64,000 nt of DNA, from contig CAIYQO010000184.1 of NCBI GenBank assembly GCA_903928345.1, forward strand, positions 1-64,000, in the 5' to 3' direction. Shown piece by piece: positions 29,582 to 37,749 of the stretch. The DNA comes from an uncultured bacterium. GTDB taxonomy: Bacteria > Armatimonadota > Hebobacteria > CAIYQO01. Under the pieces are notes generated by a model, which saw only the letters and a program-made list of their open reading frames with translations, made no database searches and was not told the DNA's origin. The position numbers and the translations under genes were made by a program. Numbering within the stretch: position 1 is the first letter of the stretch; every line of letters starts with the position of its first letter.

Positions 29582-30663
29582 GGAATACGCTCCTTGGATA
29601 ATCTCGAAATGGGAACGATATGCCCCGCCGTGATGAAGGCGGCCACATTCTCCCAGGGAACACTATACGCCAGGTCGCATCCCGGCAGCAGGATAAAACC
29701 CTCCGCGTCGGACACCGCCTGCCGGCAGCGGTGTACCGCGTCACCGACCTGCGCCGGTGTACCGAATTCTAAGATAGCGACCGGGTCGACATTCCCGGCG
29801 ATGCAGAGACGGGAGCCGACCAACGCCACGGCACGCCGGAGATCGACTTTCGCATCCAGTGAGATGCCGTCGATGCCGATGTCAGGGAGTTGCGTCAGAC
29901 GATCCGTGATATCACCGCAGATATGTAACAACGACACCTTGCCGGACTGGCGTATTACCGTGATCACCTGCTGCAAGGATGGGGCGGCGAAGTCATTAAA
30001 ATGGCGTGGAGAGATCACATCCCCCGAGGCGGACGGATCAGCGATAAATATGCCGTCAACACCGTCGATAGCCAGCATGCGCAGGAAATAACCGAGCACG
30101 ATCTCACTGACGCGCGCTAACGCCTCATGCACAAAGAGCGGATCACGATACAGCGCGCGTGACAGTCGTTCCAACCCCAACAATTGCCCGACGATGGTAA
30201 AGGGGGCGCGACCGCTGGGAAGGATCAGCCGCGTGCCACGATTTTGCCCGGCAAGGAGACGCACGCTCTCAAACAGATACTGCACGGCATCGTCTTGCCA
30301 CACCTTTCGTGGATCGAGCGCGTCTAAATCTGACTGCGCTTCCAATACACCGGTCACGATTTGTGGGGCGCCTTTCCGGTCAAACACCACCTCGCTGCCC
30401 AGGGCACGGGCGATGAGGGCTGTCGCGCCCGCGCCGGGCATGATAATGTCGGCATCGAGTTGCGTGTGCACCTCGTGGTAGATGCGTGCCGTCTCCTCGG
30501 CCTTACCGATAATGTCGTGCAGTGTGCGTTGCTGTTGGTGCACCGGCCAGCTACCCCCCAGGCTGATGCCGACCGGCACGCGCGAGACGGGTTGGCGCAA
30601 CAGCGCCTGTAAGGCGTTGTTGTGTGCCGGATATGGTGTTGTCGCAATCGGGCTTGTCATCAT
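29578..30663 (-). CDS. MtaA/MtbA-like corrinoid methyltransferase (UroD superfamily), copy 1
   Basis: The 361-residue UroD-fold protein has a zinc motif of the cobamide:thiol methyltransferase type: H247-x-C249 in LLHICGDITDRL, with a later Cys in ILLPGCDLAYSVPWEN. In MtaA and MtbA these bind Zn and activate a thiol. Tetrapyrrole-type UroD lacks this H-x-C...C set. The gene begins 9 bases past nifB and its TGA overlaps the GS-like start. A methyl transfer between a corrinoid protein and a thiol (for example methanethiol or a thioether) is inferred; the partner corrinoid protein is encoded at 40840. Confidence 0.83.
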   Translation of the reverse strand: MMTSPIATTPYPAHNNALQALLRQPVSRVPVGISLGGSWPVHQQQRTLHDIIGKAEETARIYHEVHTQLDADIIMPGAGATALIARALGSEVVFDRKGAPQIVTGVLEAQSDLDALDPRKVWQDDAVQYLFESVRLLAGQNRGTRLILPSGRAPFTIVGQLLGLERLSRALYRDPLFVHEALARVSEIVLGYFLRMLAIDGVDGIFIADPSASGDVISPRHFNDFAAPSLQQVITVIRQSGKVSLLHICGDITDRLTQLPDIGIDGISLDAKVDLRRAVALVGSRLCIAGNVDPVAILEFGTPAQVGDAVHRCRQAVSDAEGFILLPGCDLAYSVPWENVAAFITAGHIVPISRLSKERIP

Positions 30664-30672
30664 GCAACTCGT

Positions 30673-31563
30673 TTATCCATGGGAAAAGGTCTCGACGCGG
30701 TGCGCGTAGAGTTGGTCGGCCAGATCCTCGCCGCCGGGAATGCCGCAGGCATCCGCACGGCAATGCCGGCAGTGACGAAACACCGGCAAATACACCTCAG
30801 CGGCGGCACGCACCGTATTCAGTAAGCGGCAATCAGGCGCCGGAATGTGTGCCAGTTCATGTTGCGGAATGAGCGGGATGATGTTGTAAATCGTCGCGCC
30901 CAGTGCCGCCACGGCTTTTGCTACCTCTGGCAGGTGTGTGTCATTGATACCGGGGATCAACACGCTATTCACTTTCACAACCAGGCCCGCTTCCGCGGCG
31001 CGGGCGATGCCGGCAAATTGTGCCTGCACCAGCGTTTCGGCGGCGTCGATCCCCGTCATCCGCTGCCCGTTAACGACAATGCCGCCATTGATCTGTGCCA
31101 GCGTAGGCGGATCGATGGCATTGACCGTCACCGTCAGCGTTTTCACCCCAACGGCCACGAGCTCATCAATGTGATCGGCGAGGCGTAGCCCATTGGTGCT
31201 TAAGCAGCCAATCAAGTCAGGATATTGCGCATGCACCAAGCGTAATGCCTGTAACGCATGCGGAGTCGCGAGTGACTCACCCGGTCCAGCGATGCCGACG
31301 ACGGTGATAGAGGGGCATAGCTCGAGGGCATGTTCCACAACACTGACGGCCTCCTCCGGAGTAAGCAACACCTGGCTCACGCCCGGACGGACATCCGTCG
31401 TGTTGAATTCGCGCCGGCAGAAGCGGCAGCCGATATTGCACGCGGGACTCACCGGCAGATGGATGCGACCATGCTTCGCGTGCGCGTCGGCGTTGAAGCA
31501 AGGATGGCGCTTCACCAGATGCGCGAATGTATCCTGTGCGGTTGTCTCGGTTCCAGCTACCAT
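30673..31563 (-). CDS. nifB: NifB-type radical SAM cofactor maturase
   Basis: The 296-residue radical SAM protein has HPCFNADAHAKHGRIHLPVS, then the cluster ACNIGCRFC (Cys42, 46, 49), GPGESLATP, and the C-terminal FRHCRHCRADACG. These match NifB, including the extra cysteines that hold the K-cluster, which is fused and carbide-inserted to give the Fe8S9C precursor. The NifX-like tail found on many NifB proteins is absent; a free NifX-like protein is encoded at 37202. The ORF track starts at 31695, but 31563 lies after the promoter and box. As first gene of the nifDK-like operon it implies a complex cluster in the reductase. Confidence 0.9.
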   Translation of the reverse strand: MVAGTETTAQDTFAHLVKRHPCFNADAHAKHGRIHLPVSPACNIGCRFCRREFNTTDVRPGVSQVLLTPEEAVSVVEHALELCPSITVVGIAGPGESLATPHALQALRLVHAQYPDLIGCLSTNGLRLADHIDELVAVGVKTLTVTVNAIDPPTLAQINGGIVVNGQRMTGIDAAETLVQAQFAGIARAAEAGLVVKVNSVLIPGINDTHLPEVAKAVAALGATIYNIIPLIPQHELAHIPAPDCRLLNTVRAAAEVYLPVFRHCRHCRADACGIPGGEDLADQLYAHRVETFSHG

Positions 31564-31567
31564 ATCA

Positions 31568-31632
31568 CATACCTTACCGGTCGGAATACTATGTGTCAGC
31601 AGCATTATAGGTACTCGACTGCGCCGTGTCAA
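31568..31632 (-). promoter_or_regulatory. Promoter and Rrf2-type box for the nifB-nifDK-like operon
   Basis: On the minus strand TTGACA (31632-31627), a 17-bp spacer and TATAAT (31609-31604) form a near-ideal promoter. The box AGTATTCCGACCGGTAAGGT lies inside 31568-31593, between the start site and the nifB ATG. Confidence 0.85.
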
Positions 31633-31701
31633 TACCCATGAATACGCATTGGGTCGTAATACGATCTCATTTGCCCCCAGTGAGCTTTGTATCACTGGGG
31701 C

Positions 31702-31762
31702 TTGACAGTCGTATCGCGTGTTAGCTATACTTTCAGCATACTATGCCGCTCGGAATTATAGG
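31702..31762 (+). promoter_or_regulatory. Promoter and Rrf2-type box for the barrel-methyltransferase-activator operon
   Basis: TTGACA (31702-31707), an 18-bp spacer and TATACT (31726-31731) are followed by CATACTATGCCGCTCGGAAT (from 31737), a variant of the shared palindrome. It is divergent from the nifB promoter. Confidence 0.82.
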
Positions 31763-31784
31763 AAGTGGGGAAGGAGGTGCAGCG

Positions 31785-31880
31785 TTGAGAGTTCATCACG
31801 CGTTCTACTGTCACCGGCGAAGGCTGTTGCAGTTCCAGTCGGTGCCACTCATGGCACACGTATCACATCGTAATCGCTAG
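31785..31880 (+). CDS. Putative Cys- and Arg-containing leader peptide
   Basis: This short ORF is missed by the track. GAAGGAGGTG is spaced seven bases from a TTG that opens a 31-residue frame beginning (M)RVHHAFYCHRRRLLQFQ and ending at TAG 31878-31880, 14 bases before the barrel gene start. The AAGGAG for the next gene overlaps its end, so coupling is possible. Short peptides with a single Cys near basic residues are known upstream of sulfur operons in Actinobacteria; this one is similar in style only. Confidence 0.6.
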   Translation: MRVHHAFYCHRRRLLQFQSVPLMAHVSHRNR

Positions 31881-31894
31881 AAGGAGCAACTCCC

Positions 31895-32551
31895 ATGAAA
31901 TACCGAATCCTGACTCTCACGCTGTTTGCGCTGCTGGCGCTGCCCAGCATATTGCTCGCGTATCCGACGTCACTGAACGTCATCCCCTCCGCCGACATTC
32001 TGCCGGCGGGTTCGATCCGCATCGGGTATGAGACGGACGGCCATACCCAGCCCTTCGCTGATGGTCGCACGCAGTATCTGTATACACAGATTGGCATCCG
32101 TGACCGTGCCGAAGTGGGGGTAGACCTGTATGATATCGGTGGCGCCAAGACGCCGGTCTTCAACGCCAAGGTGCTGCTGCATAAAGAGGCGCCGATCATT
32201 CCCGAACTCTCCGTTGGGATCAACGGCGTCCAGAACGGCGTCAGCCCGGCGTATTACATCGTCGGCACGAAGAACATCGGCCCGTTGGGGCTCCATGCCG
32301 GTGCGGAAACCCAGGCGGATCAAACCTGGGCGCTGCTCGGGGCCTATTACGCCGTGACCCCCAAGCTCTATTTGCTGACCGACTACCAGAGCGGCACGGG
32401 ACGGCAAGGCACCCTGGGCGCCTTTTACTACATCACACCGGATCTGGGCGTGAACCTGTACTACGCCAAGAATAACACCGACAGCAAGAACGACTATGTC
32501 GGCCTGTATGTGGGCTATACCTTCTCAGCCACGAAACCGGACAAGAAATAA
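31895..32551 (+). CDS. Secreted small beta-barrel-like outer-membrane protein
   Basis: The 218-residue protein has a signal peptide (RILTLTLFALLALPSILL, cleavage near AYP). It then shows alternating strands rich in Tyr and Gly, such as IRIGYETDGHTQPF, TDYQSGTGRQGTLGAFYYI and VGLYVGYTFS. I recognise no named family. It resembles the DUF3034-like barrel that heads the encapsulin operon in size class and promoter position. AAGGAG precedes the ATG. First full gene in an operon with a methyltransferase and corrinoid activator, it could be a pore for a methylated sulfur compound; that is inference. Confidence 0.65.
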   Translation: MKYRILTLTLFALLALPSILLAYPTSLNVIPSADILPAGSIRIGYETDGHTQPFADGRTQYLYTQIGIRDRAEVGVDLYDIGGAKTPVFNAKVLLHKEAPIIPELSVGINGVQNGVSPAYYIVGTKNIGPLGLHAGAETQADQTWALLGAYYAVTPKLYLLTDYQSGTGRQGTLGAFYYITPDLGVNLYYAKNNTDSKNDYVGLYVGYTFSATKPDKK

Positions 32552-32616
32552 CGCCTCCCCGTACATCCCCGCGCGCCACCGCCCGGCGCGCGGGGACACG
32601 CTTCAGGAGCAACAGT

Positions 32617-33633
32617 ATGCATGCAAAAGCACGTCTTTTATCCGTCACGGGTCGCCAGGCCGTCGACCGTCCCCCCGTGCTCTGCACCGGGGGCATGATG
32701 AACGCCGCCATCGTCGAGGTGATGACACGTAGCGGCCACACCTTACCCGAAGCCCACCATGACGCCACCCTGATGGCCGCGCTGGCCGCCGATGTGGCGC
32801 GGGAGACGGGATTCGAAAATTTCGGCATTCCCTTTTGCATGACGGTCGAAGCGGAAGTATTGGGCAGTGCCGTGGATTTTGGGTCGCTGACCTGCGAGCC
32901 GAAGATAATCACCGAGCGGTACCCCACTGTGGATGCGGTCGCATTTGCCCCCGTCCAGAGTCTACTCACGCAAGGGCGCATTCGCGTCGTGGCTGGCGCA
33001 GCGCACTTACTGGCCACGCAATACCCGGAGACGCCGATCATCGGCAGTCTTACCGGACCGATCAGCACCGCCGCGTCGATGGTCGACCCCATCACCTTCT
33101 TCAAAGAGCTGCGCAAAAAACCGGAAGCCGCCCATCGCCTGCTGGCATATGTGACGGAATTTCTCGTGGCCTATGCACGGGTCCTTATCGAGGCCGGCGT
33201 CACGATCATCGGCATCGGCGATCCCACCGCAACCGGCGAAATCCTTGGGCCCAAAATGTTCAGTGCTTACGCCGTGCCCTACTTGAACAAACTCATCGCC
33301 GGCATTCATGACGCCGGCGTGCCGGTGTTGCTGCACATTTGCGGCGACATGAACACGGTGCGCTCGCTGATTCCCACGCTGCATGCTGATGCCATCAGCA
33401 CCGACGCGATGGTCAATCTGCGCGAATTAAAAGCGGATTATCCGCAACTCATCACCATGGGAAACCTCAGCACGTTCCTCCTCGAATCCGGATCGACAGC
33501 AGAGATTGTGCGCCACACACGCCGCCTGCTGCGTGATGGGATTGACATTCTGTCACCGGCCTGCGGGTTGAGCACGTCGACATCGCTGTCACATATTCAG
33601 GCGTTTACCCGCACGGCGAAAGGTGAGGGGTGA
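32617..33633 (+). CDS. MtaA/MtbA-like corrinoid methyltransferase (UroD superfamily), copy 2
   Basis: The 338-residue UroD-fold protein has the zinc motif H240-x-C242 in LLHICGDMNTVRSL and a distal Cys in ILSPACGLSTSTSLSHIQAF. IGSLTGPISTAASMVDP and GDPTATGEILGPKMF are typical of methylcobamide methyltransferases. It differs clearly from copy 1, so the two may serve opposite half-reactions (donor to corrinoid, corrinoid to acceptor). AGGAGC precedes the ATG. The corrinoid activator gene follows directly, one base after the stop. Confidence 0.84.
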   Translation: MHAKARLLSVTGRQAVDRPPVLCTGGMMNAAIVEVMTRSGHTLPEAHHDATLMAALAADVARETGFENFGIPFCMTVEAEVLGSAVDFGSLTCEPKIITERYPTVDAVAFAPVQSLLTQGRIRVVAGAAHLLATQYPETPIIGSLTGPISTAASMVDPITFFKELRKKPEAAHRLLAYVTEFLVAYARVLIEAGVTIIGIGDPTATGEILGPKMFSAYAVPYLNKLIAGIHDAGVPVLLHICGDMNTVRSLIPTLHADAISTDAMVNLRELKADYPQLITMGNLSTFLLESGSTAEIVRHTRRLLRDGIDILSPACGLSTSTSLSHIQAFTRTAKGEG

Positions 33634-33634
33634 C

Positions 33635-35338
33635 ATGCCGGTCATTACCTTTTTTCCCGGTCCCACTCCGGTAGAGGTTGCGCCTGGCACGACGATCCTC
33701 GAGGCGGCGCGCCTGGCGCATCTGGTCATCGAGTCACCCTGTAACGGCATCGGCACCTGCGGGAAGTGCCGGGTGCAGATCGACCAGGTAGATGCCCACA
33801 TGCTTTCGATCCATGGAAAACATCATTTATCAGTAGCGGAAACCGCACAGGGATGGGTATTGGCCTGTCAGGCGTCAATACAGGGTGATATCAGCGTACA
33901 ATTGCCTACGACGACTTCGCAGGCGTTAAATATCCTGCAAGACGGGCATACCCTCGATATCCCTATCACCCCCGCCGTCGGCAAGCGGTATGATGCCACA
34001 TCCGGGGAGACTGTGGTCTTCGTGACTGGGCGTGAGATCACCCGAGAATACGGTGATTCGACGGCATCCCTCTACGGAGTAGTGGTGGATATCGGCACAA
34101 CCACATTAGTGGTCGCCTTCATCGATTTACAGACGGGACAGGAACTGGCGGCACACTCGGCGTTAAATCCGCAAAGCCTGCACGCGCAGGATGTGCTGTC
34201 CCGCATCAGTCTGGCCGTGACAACGGAGGGATTACGGCTGCTCCATGGATTGGTGATCGACGAGATCAACCGCGGGATTCGGGCAGTGTGCACACGGACC
34301 GGTATCCCGCGGGAGTCCATCTATGAGGTAGTGTTCAGCGGCAATACCAGCATGCTGCACCTGGCGACCGGTACCGATCCCTCGACCCTCGGTAAATATC
34401 CCTATCGGTCACGTATTGTCGGCGACGAATATCGCGACGCAGCCGCGACCGGCCTGGCCATCGCGCCGGGTGGAGTCGTCTATCTGCCCCCCATCATTTC
34501 CGGCTTCGTCGGTGCGGATATTACTGCAGGCTTGCTCGCGTCTCAACTCCACCGGGCTACTGATACCGTCCTCTTTGTGGATATCGGCACCAATGGCGAG
34601 ATGGCCCTGGCACACGGAGGACGGCTGATCGCCACATCAACCGCGGCGGGACCTGCCTTTGAAGGCATGAATATCACGCATGGGATGCGGGCAGGCCATG
34701 GCGCGATTGATACATTTGCGATTCGAGAGGATGGCACGGTGTCCCTGACGACCTTGGGGCAGGCGCCGGCGCAAGGCATCTGCGGCAGCGGGCTGGTGGA
34801 TATCGTCGGCGCACTGGTGGCGCATGGAGCCATCACCTCACCGGGACGTTTCGCAGCGCCGGATGATCCCACGCTGTCCTCGGATATACGCGCGCGGTTA
34901 TTCCAGCGGGAGGGCAAGACGGTCTTCGACCTTGCCGATGGGGTATGGCTCACCCAGAAGGATATCCGGCAGGTGCAACTGGCAAAGGGGGCGATTCGCG
35001 CGGGCATCGATGCTTTGCTGCGGCATGCCGGCATACCTGCGGCAGCGGTCGACCGCGTGTTGATCGCCGGCTCGTTCGGCTACCATCTCCGCGCGCAAAG
35101 CCTACTGGATCTGGGGTTGTTGCCACCGGAGTTTACCGGCAAGGTAGCCTTTATTGGCAACACGTCGAAAACCGGTGGGCAAGCCTTGTTAATCAACCAG
35201 CCGTCACGCGCGGAGATGCAGCAGGTGGTCGGCGCTGTCGAATCGGTAGAATTGGCGGATGCCCCGGAGTTCCAGCAGCATTTCGTCCGCTGCCTGGGCT
35301 TTGAGGAAGGCTATCGACGCGGGTGGGTGACCGCGTGA
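33635..35338 (+). CDS. Reductive activator of corrinoid proteins (RACo-like, ferredoxin-ASKHA ATPase)
   Basis: The 567-residue protein carries an N-terminal [2Fe-2S] ferredoxin domain, with Cys36, Cys42 and Cys45 in SPCNGIGTCGKC and a fourth Cys in WVLACQ. A linker and a large ASKHA-type ATPase domain follow (VVDIGTTTLVVAFID, VFSGNTSMLHLATG, FVDIGTNGEMAL, AGSFGYHLRAQSL). This is the DUF4445/RACo family, which reduces Co(II) to Co(I) in corrinoid methyltransferase systems at the cost of ATP. The track start at 33623 (GTG) overlaps the preceding gene; ATG 33635 follows GAGGGG. Its presence implies that the corrinoid protein at 40840 is catalytically cycled. Confidence 0.9.
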   Translation: MPVITFFPGPTPVEVAPGTTILEAARLAHLVIESPCNGIGTCGKCRVQIDQVDAHMLSIHGKHHLSVAETAQGWVLACQASIQGDISVQLPTTTSQALNILQDGHTLDIPITPAVGKRYDATSGETVVFVTGREITREYGDSTASLYGVVVDIGTTTLVVAFIDLQTGQELAAHSALNPQSLHAQDVLSRISLAVTTEGLRLLHGLVIDEINRGIRAVCTRTGIPRESIYEVVFSGNTSMLHLATGTDPSTLGKYPYRSRIVGDEYRDAAATGLAIAPGGVVYLPPIISGFVGADITAGLLASQLHRATDTVLFVDIGTNGEMALAHGGRLIATSTAAGPAFEGMNITHGMRAGHGAIDTFAIREDGTVSLTTLGQAPAQGICGSGLVDIVGALVAHGAITSPGRFAAPDDPTLSSDIRARLFQREGKTVFDLADGVWLTQKDIRQVQLAKGAIRAGIDALLRHAGIPAAAVDRVLIAGSFGYHLRAQSLLDLGLLPPEFTGKVAFIGNTSKTGGQALLINQPSRAEMQQVVGAVESVELADAPEFQQHFVRCLGFEEGYRRGWVTA

Positions 35339-35354
35339 CGATGACCCACCCGCG
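35318..35354. terminator. Inverted repeat at a convergent gene junction
   Basis: CGCGGGTGGGT (35318-35328) pairs perfectly with 35344-35354 around 15 bases that include the activator stop. It lies between the plus operon end and the minus cysK stop and lacks a T-run. Confidence 0.55.
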
Positions 35355-35363
35355 ATGACGCAC

Positions 35364-36305
35364 CTATTCCTGGAAGAGCGCCGTACTCAGGTAGCGTTCA
35401 CCGGTGCTGGGGAACACCGTCACGATGACTTTGCCAGCATTCTCCGGTCGTCGGGCAATGGCCAACGCCGCAAACGCCGCCGCGCCGGATGAGATGCCCA
35501 CCAGGACACCTTCTTCCCGCGCCAACCGCCGCCCCGTCGTGATGGCTTCATCGTTCTTCACCGTGAAGACTTCATCCAGAATATCCACATTGAGCACTTC
35601 AGGTACGAAACCGGCGCCAATCCCCTGGATTTTATGTGGTCCGGGACTGCCGCCGGACAGCACCGGGGAGTCGAAGGGTTCCACGGCGATGATTTGCACC
35701 TCGGGTTTTCGGGCTTTCAGCACTTCGCCGACCCCGGTGATGGTGCCGCCGGTGCCGACGCCTGCCACGAAAATATCCACCGCGCCAGCGGTTTCCGTCC
35801 AGATCTCCTCAGCCGTGGTGCGGCGGTGAATCTCCGGATTGGCCGGATTACGGAACTGCTGGGGGAGGAATGCACCAGGTATCTGGGCCGCCAACTCCTC
35901 GGCCTTCCGGACCGCGCCGCGCATCCCTTCGGCGCCCGGCGTCAACACCAGTTCGGCGCCATAGGCTTTGAGGAGGGTACGGCGCTCCTGGCTCATGGAA
36001 TCCGGCATGGTGAGGATGAGGCGATAGCCCCGCGCCGCGGCCACCAGTGCGAGACCGATGCCCGTGTTGCCGCTGGTGGGTTCGATAATAACGGTGTCCT
36101 GGTGAATGATACCTCGGTCCTCACCATCCTTGATCATTGCGTAGGCGATGCGGTCCTTCACGCTGCCACCGGGATTGCGGCTTTCCAGTTTGGCATAGAC
36201 ATCCGCCACCGCGCCAACCGTGACGCGAGACAATTTTAATAAGGTCGTTGTGCCGATGGCCTGGGTGAGTGTAGTCACCGCAGTGCCGTCTTGTAGAGTA
36301 CTCAT
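35364..36305 (-). CDS. cysK: Cysteine synthase (B. subtilis CysK-like)
   Basis: The 313-residue PLP enzyme has the Schiff-base Lys in [14 protein letters not shown] (SVKDR form), [13 protein letters not shown] and [15 protein letters not shown]. It fixes sulfide into O-acetylserine. It is third and last in an operon with NifX-like and NifH-like genes, 21 bases after nifH. That direct linkage between a nitrogenase-like reductase and a cysteine synthase is the clearest sign that sulfide or a thiol is the product of the reductase. Which of the five copies acts under which condition is unknown. Confidence 0.91.
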   Translation of the reverse strand: MSTLQDGTAVTTLTQAIGTTTLLKLSRVTVGAVADVYAKLESRNPGGSVKDRIAYAMIKDGEDRGIIHQDTVIIEPTSGNTGIGLALVAAARGYRLILTMPDSMSQERRTLLKAYGAELVLTPGAEGMRGAVRKAEELAAQIPGAFLPQQFRNPANPEIHRRTTAEEIWTETAGAVDIFVAGVGTGGTITGVGEVLKARKPEVQIIAVEPFDSPVLSGGSPGPHKIQGIGAGFVPEVLNVDILDEVFTVKNDEAITTGRRLAREEGVLVGISSGAAAFAALAIARRPENAGKVIVTVFPSTGERYLSTALFQE

Positions 36306-36326
36306 CTCATGAAGCCTCCCATTGAT

Positions 36327-37205
36327 TCAGATGCCAGCAGCAACTTGCTGAACGGCGTTCGTTTCCAACGCCAGCAGGTGGTCCGCCCACTTCGCCGCCC
36401 ATTCCCGCAGGGCTTGTGCCTCCAGCGGCGTGGGCACACGGGACTCGGTATGGGTGATGATACGCTCCGCGAGGCGTCGATAGATACTTGCCTGCTCGGA
36501 GGCGGGGGCAGCCTCGATGGTGGTCTTCCCCTGTAATTCGCTATGGGTCACCGTCACGGAACGCGGCACATACGCCATCACCTGCGTGTGGGTCTGCGCT
36601 ACGAAGTCGTCGATGATCTCACGCGCATAACTGGCATTCATCGAATTGGCGATGAGACCACCCAGCAACGCGCCCCCCGTGTTGGAATATTTCTGGATGC
36701 CTTTGAACAGGTTGTTCGCGGCATAGATGGCCATGAAGTCGGCGGACGAGACGGTGAAGACGTGCTGGGCAATACCCTCACGAATCGGCACGGCGAATCC
36801 ACCGCAGACCACGTCTCCGAGCACGTCATATACGACAATGTCGAGATCGAGCGCCTCAAAGATGCGCTGCTGCTTGAATACCTCGACAGCCGAGATGATG
36901 CCACGTCCCGCGCACCCGACGCCAGGCGCCGGGCCACCCGCTTCGACGCAATAGACACCGGCGAACCCTTCGAAGATCAGGTCATCGGCCTTCACCTTCC
37001 CCCGTTCACGCAGGGTATCCAGCACGGTGGGGATGTATTGCCCGCCCCGCAGCGTATTGGTCGAATCGCTTTTAGGGTCGCACCCGAATTGCATTACGCG
37101 ATAACCGGCATCCGCGAGCGCCGCGGTAATATTCGACGTGGTGGTGGATTTCCCGATGCCACCTTTGCCATAAATGGCGACTTGCTTGATGACTTTCGTG
37201 CTCAC
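36327..37205 (-). CDS. NifH/MarH-like ATP-dependent electron donor protein
   Basis: The 292-residue Fe-protein homologue has Walker A YGKGGIGKSTTTSN, CDPKSDSTNTLRGG and the two cysteines that bind the bridging [4Fe-4S] cluster, GVGCAGRGII and DVVCGGFAVPI. It should work as a homodimer that hydrolyses ATP and reduces the NifDK-like complex encoded six kilobases away. It starts with GTG overlapping the NifX-like stop (GTGA). A typical arginine ADP-ribosylation context (GCAGRG) is present. It could equally be called a BchL/CfbC relative by fold, but the context favours a Mar-type partner. Confidence 0.9.
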   Translation of the reverse strand: MSTKVIKQVAIYGKGGIGKSTTTSNITAALADAGYRVMQFGCDPKSDSTNTLRGGQYIPTVLDTLRERGKVKADDLIFEGFAGVYCVEAGGPAPGVGCAGRGIISAVEVFKQQRIFEALDLDIVVYDVLGDVVCGGFAVPIREGIAQHVFTVSSADFMAIYAANNLFKGIQKYSNTGGALLGGLIANSMNASYAREIIDDFVAQTHTQVMAYVPRSVTVTHSELQGKTTIEAAPASEQASIYRRLAERIITHTESRVPTPLEAQALREWAAKWADHLLALETNAVQQVAAGI

Positions 37206-37561
37206 GAGTTACCTTCTTTCTGACAGGCGCGCTGAAACGGAATGGATTGCACGACCCGCTGCAGGGCTTGATCGATCTCATCATGGATCACCACCACGTG
37301 CAGTCCGGCGGCGATGACGGCTTCATGGGCCCCCGGCCCGATCCGGGCCACCACCACGAACGGACAATCCTGGATGGCGGCAATACTGCGCGACAAGGCG
37401 TCATCATGCTCGTCCGGGTCAGCCTGGCATGCCGGTACGTTGGTACGGGTGTCCAGCAGGTGCACTGACCCGTCACGATACGCGTAGACGAGAAACTGCG
37501 TCGCACCACCGAAGTGCTGCGTGATAGTGCGTCCTGGATGACTGGCCACGGCGATGCGCAT
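37202..37561 (-). CDS. NifX/NafY-like cluster carrier (dinitrogenase cofactor biosynthesis fold)
   Basis: This 119-residue single-domain protein of the NifX/NifB-C-terminal fold opens RIAVASHPGRTITQHFGGATQFLVY and continues FVVVARIGPGAHEAVIAAGLHVV. Family members bind NifB-co or FeMo-co precursors and ferry them to the scaffold or apo-enzyme. The NifB encoded at 30673 lacks this domain, so the two halves of the usual fusion are split. It is first in its operon, directly downstream of a perfect sulfur box, and overlaps nifH by four bases. Confidence 0.85.
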   Translation of the reverse strand: MRIAVASHPGRTITQHFGGATQFLVYAYRDGSVHLLDTRTNVPACQADPDEHDDALSRSIAAIQDCPFVVVARIGPGAHEAVIAAGLHVVVIHDEIDQALQRVVQSIPFQRACQKEGNS

Positions 37562-37582
37562 TCCAATCCCCTTGTGTCATTC

Positions 37583-37644
37583 CTACTATTCCGGTCTGAA
37601 TAGTAGTTCGTTTCCAGTATACTTGAGAAGGCCGTCACTGTCAA
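37583..37644 (-). promoter_or_regulatory. Promoter and perfect Rrf2-type palindrome for the nifX-nifH-cysK operon
   Basis: On the minus strand TTGACA (37644-37639), a 17-bp spacer and TATACT (37621-37616) form the promoter. Perfect 9-bp arms CTACTATTC and GAATAGTAG surround six bases (37583-37606), just upstream of the nifX-like ATG. Confidence 0.87.
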
Positions 37645-37692
37645 TACTTCATCGGCGACGAAGCTTCCACGTGTGCTCGGTGCACAGGAGGC

Positions 37693-37722
37693 AAAAAAGG
37701 AGCGAGTCGACTGACTCGCTCC
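37693..37722 (-). terminator. Intrinsic terminator after the DUF4395 gene
   Basis: On the minus strand GGAGCGAGTC, a four-base loop and its perfect complement are followed by TTTTTT. It lies 28 bases past the DUF4395 stop and separates this operon from the nifX promoter. Confidence 0.92.
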
Positions 37723-37749
37723 GTGGTGCATGGCGGCTATCTACTGAGC

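Noticed and set aside
25332-37561. Calling the locus a nitrogen-fixing nitrogenase
   Set aside because: There is no nifE, nifN or nifV, the D/K-like subunits are divergent, and the genes share operons and boxes with sulfur assimilation rather than nitrogen regulation.
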